A stretch of DNA of 64,000 nucleotides from Streptomyces sp. JHA26 (GTDB lineage: Bacteria; Actinomycetota; Actinomycetes; Streptomycetales; Streptomycetaceae), in the NCBI RefSeq assembly GCF_002005565.1, contig NZ_BDJC01000028.1, positions 30,264-94,263 of the forward strand, in the 5' to 3' direction. Positions 59,807-64,000 of this stretch are shown here, one piece after another. Each line of letters starts with the position of its first letter. Within the stretch, counting starts at the first letter, position 1. Below the pieces are notes generated by a model. The model was not told where the DNA came from and did no database searches. It saw only the letters and a program-made list of their open reading frames with translations. The position numbers and the translations under genes are program-made.

Positions 59807-60928
59807 TCAGCGCCAGCGCAGCAGGGCGCCCAGACCGCCCACCGGCGCGTCGTCCGCCGCCTCCTGCGGCAGGGCCGACGTCACCGAGATCGCCGGGGCA
59901 CCGGTCATCACCGCCGAACGCAGCAGCGCGTCGTCCGCGCGAGCCGACCAGGAGTTCTGCTCGCCCAGCGTCTTCAGTTCCGTACGGCGCACCGCCAGCT
60001 GGTCGGCGTCCTCGCCGATCCACACCTCGCGGTGCGTCTCGGGCCCGTCGGGGATGATCAGCAGTTCGTCGATGCGGTGCTCCCGGGCGGCCTCGATCAG
60101 CGCCGGTACGCCCTCCACCGCGGCGGCCCGGCCCTCGCCGTCGGGCGTGCGCGCGGCCAGGAACCTCTCCAGGTCGTCCCGCGTCCGCGTGCGCACGTGT
60201 TCGTCGCGCAGCCGTTCCACGTCCTCGTCCAGCAGCCGGCTGCCCGCGCCGTGCGCGGCCTCCACGGTCCGGTCCTGCAGCCGCTTGGGCAGCCGCTCGT
60301 GCACGGACCGCCGCTCGCGGTCGTCACCCACCAGGATCAGCAGGTCGGCGCCCGTCTCCTCCTGGCACACGGCCAGCGCGTCGGCGATCTCCGCCGCGTT
60401 GTGCTCCCAGGTGTTCTCCACCCGCAGCTGGAAGTGGCGCTCCGACCAGTCGACGCTGCTCGTGCGGTGCACGGGCCACTGCCGGCCGGTCACCGAACCC
60501 GCGTCCCGGCTGCCCAGGGCGCTGCGCAGCTCGAAGTCGGCGCCCCTGCGGTCGATGTACGCCACGACGCACACCGGGTCCTCGCCGGCCAGCTCCAGCA
60601 GCGGCGCCACGTGCGGCAGCGGCGCCCAGCAGGTCTCCGTGCCGCCCCGCGGGGCGCGTGCCAGCGGCGGGTCGAGGACCACCCGCCCGGCACAGGCGAA
60701 CAGCGCCCGCCCGTGCGGGTCGGTGGAGTGCCGCAGCGCTTCCACCGCCTCCCGCACGGCCCGGCAGGTCGCGTCGTCCGCGCCCTGCGCCGCCAGCTCC
60801 CGGGCCACCGCGGCGGCCGTCAGCTCACGTTCGTGCGCGGTGTCCTCCGCGTGCCGGGAGAGGTCGACGTACACGGAGGCCCAGGGCCCCTGATGTTCGT
60901 AGAGGGGATGCAGAAACGAGAGATCCAT
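59807..60928 (-). CDS. Rv2629-like eRF1-fold (baeRF2-type) protein
   Basis: 373 residues. HPLYEHQGPWASVYVDLSRHAEDT at the start, DPVCVVAYIDRRGADFEL in the second domain, VENTWEHNAAEIADALAVCQEETGADLLILVGDDRERRSVHERLP, and a third domain EHRIDELLIIPDGPE. This is the arrangement of bacterial/archaeal eRF1-like proteins (Rv2629 of M. tuberculosis). No GGQ motif is present, so it is not a standard release factor; relatives cleave peptidyl-tRNA on stalled ribosomes. ATG at 60928 has GGGAGGGAG upstream and a sigma-B-like promoter before that. Confidence 0.82.
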   Translation of the reverse strand: MDLSFLHPLYEHQGPWASVYVDLSRHAEDTAHERELTAAAVARELAAQGADDATCRAVREAVEALRHSTDPHGRALFACAGRVVLDPPLARAPRGGTETCWAPLPHVAPLLELAGEDPVCVVAYIDRRGADFELRSALGSRDAGSVTGRQWPVHRTSSVDWSERHFQLRVENTWEHNAAEIADALAVCQEETGADLLILVGDDRERRSVHERLPKRLQDRTVEAAHGAGSRLLDEDVERLRDEHVRTRTRDDLERFLAARTPDGEGRAAAVEGVPALIEAAREHRIDELLIIPDGPETHREVWIGEDADQLAVRRTELKTLGEQNSWSARADDALLRSAVMTGAPAISVTSALPQEAADDAPVGGLGALLRWR

Positions 60929-60973
60929 GGCTCCCTCCCGGATGCCGCTCGGGGGTGGTAGTGCTTCCGGTGC

Positions 60974-61000
60974 GGGTACCCGGACCGCATGAACGAACAC
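60974..61000 (-). promoter_or_regulatory. Sigma-B-like promoter of the Rv2629-like gene
   Basis: On the minus strand GTGT (61000-60997), a 15-base spacer and GGGTAC (60981-60976) fit the Streptomyces sigma-B stress consensus GNNT-N14-16-GGGTAY. The -10 is part of a palindrome GGGTACCC, so the plus strand also has GGGTAC at 60974-60979, ten bases before the DUF6158 ATG, though without a good upstream box. Confidence 0.5.
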
Positions 61001-61267
61001 GACACGCGGGACGACACCACGACCGGGGTGGACCCGGGCCGACTGGACGACCAGCAGCTCATGAAGGAGCTGGAGACCATCCACCGCACGCGCCACGACA
61101 CCCTGCTGTACGGGTCGAACGACGCGCTGCGGGCCCACAACGAGCGCATGGCGCAGCTGGAGGGCGAATGGCTGCGCCGCAACCCGCGGCGCCCGGTCGC
61201 CGCGGGCCGCACCCGCGAGGGCGCCCGGGAGCGGCACTCCGGAGAAAACGCCGCCCCCGGCGCCTGA
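60989..61267 (+). CDS. DUF6158-type small helical protein
   Basis: 92 residues. The core LDDQQLMKELETIHRTRHDTLLYGSNDALRAHNERMAQLEGEWLRRNP is a two-helix charged motif that I recall as DUF6158 of Streptomyces. No known activity. It begins ten bases after a GGGTAC -10-like element, so the leader would be very short. Divergent from the Rv2629-like gene. Confidence 0.72.
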   Translation: MNEHDTRDDTTTGVDPGRLDDQQLMKELETIHRTRHDTLLYGSNDALRAHNERMAQLEGEWLRRNPRRPVAAGRTREGARERHSGENAAPGA

Positions 61268-61404
61268 GCGCCGCGGGTCGCGCCCGGTACGACGCCCGCG
61301 CGTGCCGGGCGCGTGCGACGCCCGTACCGGGGCCCGGCCGCCCGACGCGTTCGGTACGCGTCGGCCGGCCGGGCCCCGGGAACGCCGGGTGCCGCCCTGA
61401 AGGC

Positions 61405-61947
61405 TCAGCCCCCGGCCTTGGCGAACTCCGCGAGGAAGGTCTCGCAGAACGCCTCGAGATCGTCCGGCTTCCGGCTGGTGACCAGGGTGTTGTCGCCGTG
61501 GTCGCAGACCTTGACCCGTTCGTCCACCCAGGTGGCGCCCGCGTTGCGGAGGTCGGTCCGCAGGCTCGGCCAGGAGGTCAGGACCCGGCCGCGTACGACG
61601 TCCGCCTCCACGAGCGTCCACGGGGCGTGGCAGATGGCGGCCACCGGCCGGCCCTGCGTGAAGAAGTCCCTGACGAACGCGACGGCCTTCTCGTCCATCC
61701 GCAGGAAGTCCGGGTTGGCCACGCCTCCCGGCAGGACCAGCCCGCCGAACGAGTCGGCGGACGTGTCGCCCACCACCTCGTCCACCGGGAACGTGTCCGC
61801 CTTGTCGAGATGGTCGAAGGCCTGGATCTCACCGGACCGCGTGGAGACGAGCACGGGCTCGTGACCCGCGTCCTTCGCCGCCTGCCACGGTTCGGTCAGC
61901 TCGACCTGTTCCACACCCTCGGGTGCGGTCAGAAATGCGATGCGCAT
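61405..61947 (-). CDS. DJ-1/PfpI-family protein
   Basis: 180 residues. The nucleophile elbow is AAICHAPWTLVEA (Cys followed by His), with GLVLPGGVANPDFLR upstream and the segment RVLTSWPSLRTDLRNAGATWVD typical of the PfpI/YhbO stress subgroup. Relatives act as deglycases, chaperones or hydratases; the exact activity is uncertain. ATG at 61947. Confidence 0.88.
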   Translation of the reverse strand: MRIAFLTAPEGVEQVELTEPWQAAKDAGHEPVLVSTRSGEIQAFDHLDKADTFPVDEVVGDTSADSFGGLVLPGGVANPDFLRMDEKAVAFVRDFFTQGRPVAAICHAPWTLVEADVVRGRVLTSWPSLRTDLRNAGATWVDERVKVCDHGDNTLVTSRKPDDLEAFCETFLAEFAKAGG

Positions 61948-62062
61948 GGGGTTTCGGATTCCTTTCCCGGCGCGCCGCGGCTGTCACCGCCCGGCGCGCG
62001 TGTCTCGTTCGGCCACGAGGCCGTTCCGACGGCCCCGCGGACTCCTCGGGGCGCCGCCGGCG

Positions 62063-62503
62063 TCAGGCGCCGCCCCCGGTCTCCCCGGTGTCGGGCCGCG
62101 CGCGGCTGATGTCGGCGAGCACCGAGTCGGGGTCCCGGGCCTCGGCCAGGTCGCCGAGGCTCACCATCCCCACCGGCAGCCCGTCCTCCACGACCGGCAG
62201 CCGGCGCACGGCGTGCTCACGCATCAGCGTGACCGCGTCCGCCACCGGGTCACCGGGGGAGACCGTCAGCGGATGGGGGGTGCAGACCGTGCGGACGCTC
62301 ACCGCCATGGGGTCGATGCCGTCCGCCACGGCCCGCACCGTGATGTCCCGGTCGGTCAGCACGCCCACGACGTCCTGGCCGTCCGCGACCACCACATCAC
62401 CGATGTTCTGCGTGCGCATCAGCTGCGCCGCCTCGACGAGGGAGGAGTCCGGACGGACGGCGGCCACACCCGCGGTCATGACGTCCCTCACGTACTCGGC
62501 CAT
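62063..62503 (-). CDS. Two-CBS-domain protein, Hrp1-like
   Basis: 146 residues made of two CBS motifs: VRDVMTAGVAAVRPDSSLVEAAQLMRTQNIG with VGVLTDRDITVRAVADG, and VRTVCTPHPLTVSPGDPVADAVTLMREHAVRRLPVVEDG with VGMVSLGDLAEA. The size and spacing match mycobacterial hypoxic response protein 1 (Rv2626c). CBS pairs bind adenosine nucleotides. It follows the DUF2795-like gene by 20 bases in the same direction, so it is probably in the same transcript. Confidence 0.87.
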   Translation of the reverse strand: MAEYVRDVMTAGVAAVRPDSSLVEAAQLMRTQNIGDVVVADGQDVVGVLTDRDITVRAVADGIDPMAVSVRTVCTPHPLTVSPGDPVADAVTLMREHAVRRLPVVEDGLPVGMVSLGDLAEARDPDSVLADISRARPDTGETGGGA

Positions 62504-62523
62504 CACGGCCCGTCCTTCCGTGC

Positions 62524-62931
62524 CTAGGCGCCCTGTGGCCCGGCGTTCCCCGGCCCGCCGCTCTCGGTCAGGGCGACGGCCAGTTCCTGCACGTTGTCGT
62601 AGCGCGCCTTCTGCGGCAGCCGTTCCAGTCCCTCGACGAGGGCGTCGGGCGCGTTGCCGTGGCGCAGGGCGCGGCTCAGCTCCCGAGGGCCCGCGGGGAA
62701 GGTGCCCCGGGTCAGGTTCCGGGCCAGCTCCAGCCGGAGCGACTCCAGGTACGTCGGCCCGCGGCCCGGGGTCACCGGCCCGTGCATGACCTCCGGATCG
62801 TCGTCCGCGATCGGTTCCGGGTCGTTCCACTCCTCGCTGCGGGTGGGGTGCCCGGACCTGAGCAGACCCTGCAGTTCGTGCTTCATCTCGTCGTCGCGGT
62901 GGACACTCATCCGGTCGCTGCCTCGCTGCAT
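62524..62931 (-). CDS. DUF2795-like stress protein
   Basis: 135 residues. MSVHRDDEMKHELQGLLRSGHPTRSEEWNDPEP is a conserved acidic start. The C-terminal part, FPAGPRELSRALRHGNAPDALVEGLERLPQKARYDNVQELAVAL, looks like the DUF2795 helical domain. Function unknown. ATG at 62931 is preceded by GGAGGGAGAC and by a sigma-B-like promoter. Confidence 0.72.
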   Translation of the reverse strand: MQRGSDRMSVHRDDEMKHELQGLLRSGHPTRSEEWNDPEPIADDDPEVMHGPVTPGRGPTYLESLRLELARNLTRGTFPAGPRELSRALRHGNAPDALVEGLERLPQKARYDNVQELAVALTESGGPGNAGPQGA

Positions 62932-62965
62932 GTCTCCCTCCACATCCTCAGGGGGTGCGGACCGC

Positions 62966-62990
62966 GTACCCGGCCACCGGCGGCCGACAC
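62966..62990 (-). promoter_or_regulatory. Sigma-B-like promoter of the DUF2795-CBS pair
   Basis: On the minus strand GTGT (62990-62987), 15 bases, GGGTAC (62971-62966), 35 bases before the start codon. It has the same -35, spacer and -10 as the promoter of the Rv2629-like gene. Confidence 0.5.
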
Positions 62991-63064
62991 GGATTCACCC
63001 GGACGGGTCCGACCCGATGTGTCCGGACCCGTCGGCCCGCGCGGAGACCGCCGGACCGGCGGGA

Positions 63065-64000
63065 TCAGATCAGACGGAAGAGGTCGGCGGCGGCATGGAC
63101 GTCCGTGAGGTCCTCGACGGTCCGGAGGTTGTCGCACAGGGCCTCCAGCACCGAGCCGTCCTCCGCGGCACGCGGGCTGCCGACGGCGACGCCGAACACC
63201 CGGAAACCCAGCCGGTGCTTCGCGGCGTTCCAGCCGCGCATCCACTCCTCGGTGACGCCGCAGTCGTCGTCGGTGATCAGGACGATGTCGCCGCGCATGC
63301 GGGCGGTGTCGTCGAACTCCTCCTCCAGCAGCTCGCGGGCCGCCGTCAGCGGCGTCTGATAGCTGGTACCGCCACCGAGGAAGGTCTCCGCGAAGTCGAC
63401 GACCCGGTCGGTCCCGGCGGGCGAGCCGGCCGGAAAGCGGAAGACCCGTATCTTGTCGGCGGCGGAGAACACGATGCCGACGAAGTCGCGCCCCGCGTGC
63501 CGGGCCTGGTCCAGCAGCGCCAGGGCGCACCCCTTGGCCCACGCCTCCCGGGTGACCCCGCCGGGCCCGTCCGCGTACATGGAGTGCGAGGTGTCCACGC
63601 ACGCGACGACGGCACCCCGGCCGGTGGCCCGCTCCCCCCGGCTGTCGTAGAGCATCAGCTCCCCGGCGGCGTAGCGCGCGGCGAAGACGGCGCGCAGCTC
63701 GGGCAGGCCGAGGCCCGCCAGCTCGGAGGGGACGATGCGGGAGAGGTCGTCGCCGAGCGTCACGCCGACCAGCTCTCCGGGGGCGTTTTCCACCTTGCGG
63801 GCACGCTCGCCGTCGGCCATCTGCCGGAAGCGGCCGATCAGCTCGGCCCACCGGGCGAGCCGGCCGGTGCGCAGCCGCTCGGCGAGCCGGGCCCGCGGCC
63901 CGAACGGCATCCGCTCCAGCTCGCCGGCACCGACGCCCCAGGCCCGCATCAGCGCCGCCTCCTGCCGCACGGCCGCCGCGGCCTGCGCCGCCGCGTCGCG
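63065..64000 (-). CDS. VWA-domain protein, N-terminus beyond the window (partial)
   Basis: The frame stays open to position 64000, so about 312 residues are seen and the true start lies outside. The C-terminal half is a von Willebrand factor A domain with the metal site VVACVDTSHSMYADG (DxSxS-like, here DTSHS), TSYQTPLTAAREL (Thr) and IVLITDDDCG (Asp). The N-terminal part is helical and Arg-rich. Intracellular VWA proteins of this type (CoxE/YehL-like) usually pair with a MoxR AAA ATPase, expected just right of the window. Confidence 0.82.
   Translation of the reverse strand, partial: RDAAAQAAAAVRQEAALMRAWGVGAGELERMPFGPRARLAERLRTGRLARWAELIGRFRQMADGERARKVENAPGELVGVTLGDDLSRIVPSELAGLGLPELRAVFAARYAAGELMLYDSRGERATGRGAVVACVDTSHSMYADGPGGVTREAWAKGCALALLDQARHAGRDFVGIVFSAADKIRVFRFPAGSPAGTDRVVDFAETFLGGGTSYQTPLTAARELLEEEFDDTARMRGDIVLITDDDCGVTEEWMRGWNAAKHRLGFRVFGVAVGSPRAAEDGSVLEALCDNLRTVEDLTDVHAAADLFRLI

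Noticed and set aside
58055..64000. DosR/DevR box near the Hrp1-like and Rv2629-like genes
   Set aside because: I looked for GGGAC-N4-GTCCC upstream of these genes and did not find it.
1..64000. Recently acquired island or prophage
   Set aside because: No integrase, transposase, tRNA-adjacent direct repeat or sustained drop in GC; base use is uniform except in the short gvpO leader region.

Overview
The window is chromosomal DNA of a Streptomyces species (Actinobacteria). The evidence is very high GC with near-total G/C at third codon positions, GTG starts, GTGA/ATGA stop-start overlaps, F420-dependent (LLM) oxidoreductases, a rare TTA codon, and two hallmark loci: a complete ethylmalonyl-CoA pathway cluster and a Streptomyces-type gas vesicle operon (gvpOAFGYZJLSK). 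From memory the gene order resembles the SCO6460-6510 region of S. coelicolor; no database was searched. I found no rRNA, tRNA, CRISPR array, IS element or prophage.

Layout. 1-15.2 kb holds metabolic and repair genes: an inositol monophosphatase-like enzyme, an FAD oxidoreductase coupled to a macrodomain protein, a Tat-exported GH2 beta-galactosidase, a DUF72 protein, a divergent ArsR/P1B-type metal ATPase pair with a palindromic operator, an Ada-AlkA fusion followed by an O6-alkylguanine methyltransferase, an LLM enzyme, a Nudix protein and glycerate kinase. 15.4-17.0 kb is the psd-pssA phosphatidylethanolamine pair. 17.1-26.3 kb is the ethylmalonyl-CoA block, all on the minus strand: ccr, meaA/ecm, a malyl-CoA lyase-like gene, a MaoC hydratase and a methylsuccinyl-CoA dehydrogenase-like gene, with a TetR regulator and a duplicated-and-fused 3-hydroxyacyl-CoA dehydrogenase upstream. 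Together they would turn crotonyl-CoA into glyoxylate and propionyl-CoA units and supply ethylmalonyl/methylmalonyl-CoA extenders.

26.7-37.1 kb is mixed: a HEAT-repeat gene with a TTA codon, GNAT and RidA, a secreted tripeptidyl-aminopeptidase-like hydrolase, a decayed RidA-like remnant, an XRE regulator divergent from an MFS exporter, an Rv2578c-type radical SAM gene with a perfect LexA-type box, an SRPBCC protein, and an MFS exporter fused to three carboxypeptidase-regulatory-like repeats. 37.3-43.1 kb is a peptide-scavenging operon (M55 D-aminopeptidase, M20, S9, S66 LD-carboxypeptidase), followed by a separately promoted GNAT gene. 45.2-49.7 kb is a coupled NDH-2 / transketolase / LigD-polymerase operon.

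49.8-55.3 kb is the gas vesicle operon, ten genes with almost no gaps, closed by a 16-bp-stem terminator. Three GvpA-family shell proteins (A, J, S) sit with accessory GvpF/L, G, K and O and the Streptomyces-specific GvpY and GvpZ. GvpY ends in a lysine/alanine-rich histone-H1-like tail and GvpZ in a long Glu/Asp tail. 55.3-64 kb is stress-flavoured: a hydrophobic 56-residue peptide, a methyltransferase, a PAP2-diacylglycerol kinase fusion, an ABC-F protein, an Rv2629-like eRF1-fold protein, DUF6158, a PfpI-type protein, a two-CBS protein like mycobacterial Hrp1, a DUF2795-like protein, and a VWA protein cut by the window edge. Two of these genes have the same sigma-B-like promoter form, GTGT-N15-GGGTAC.
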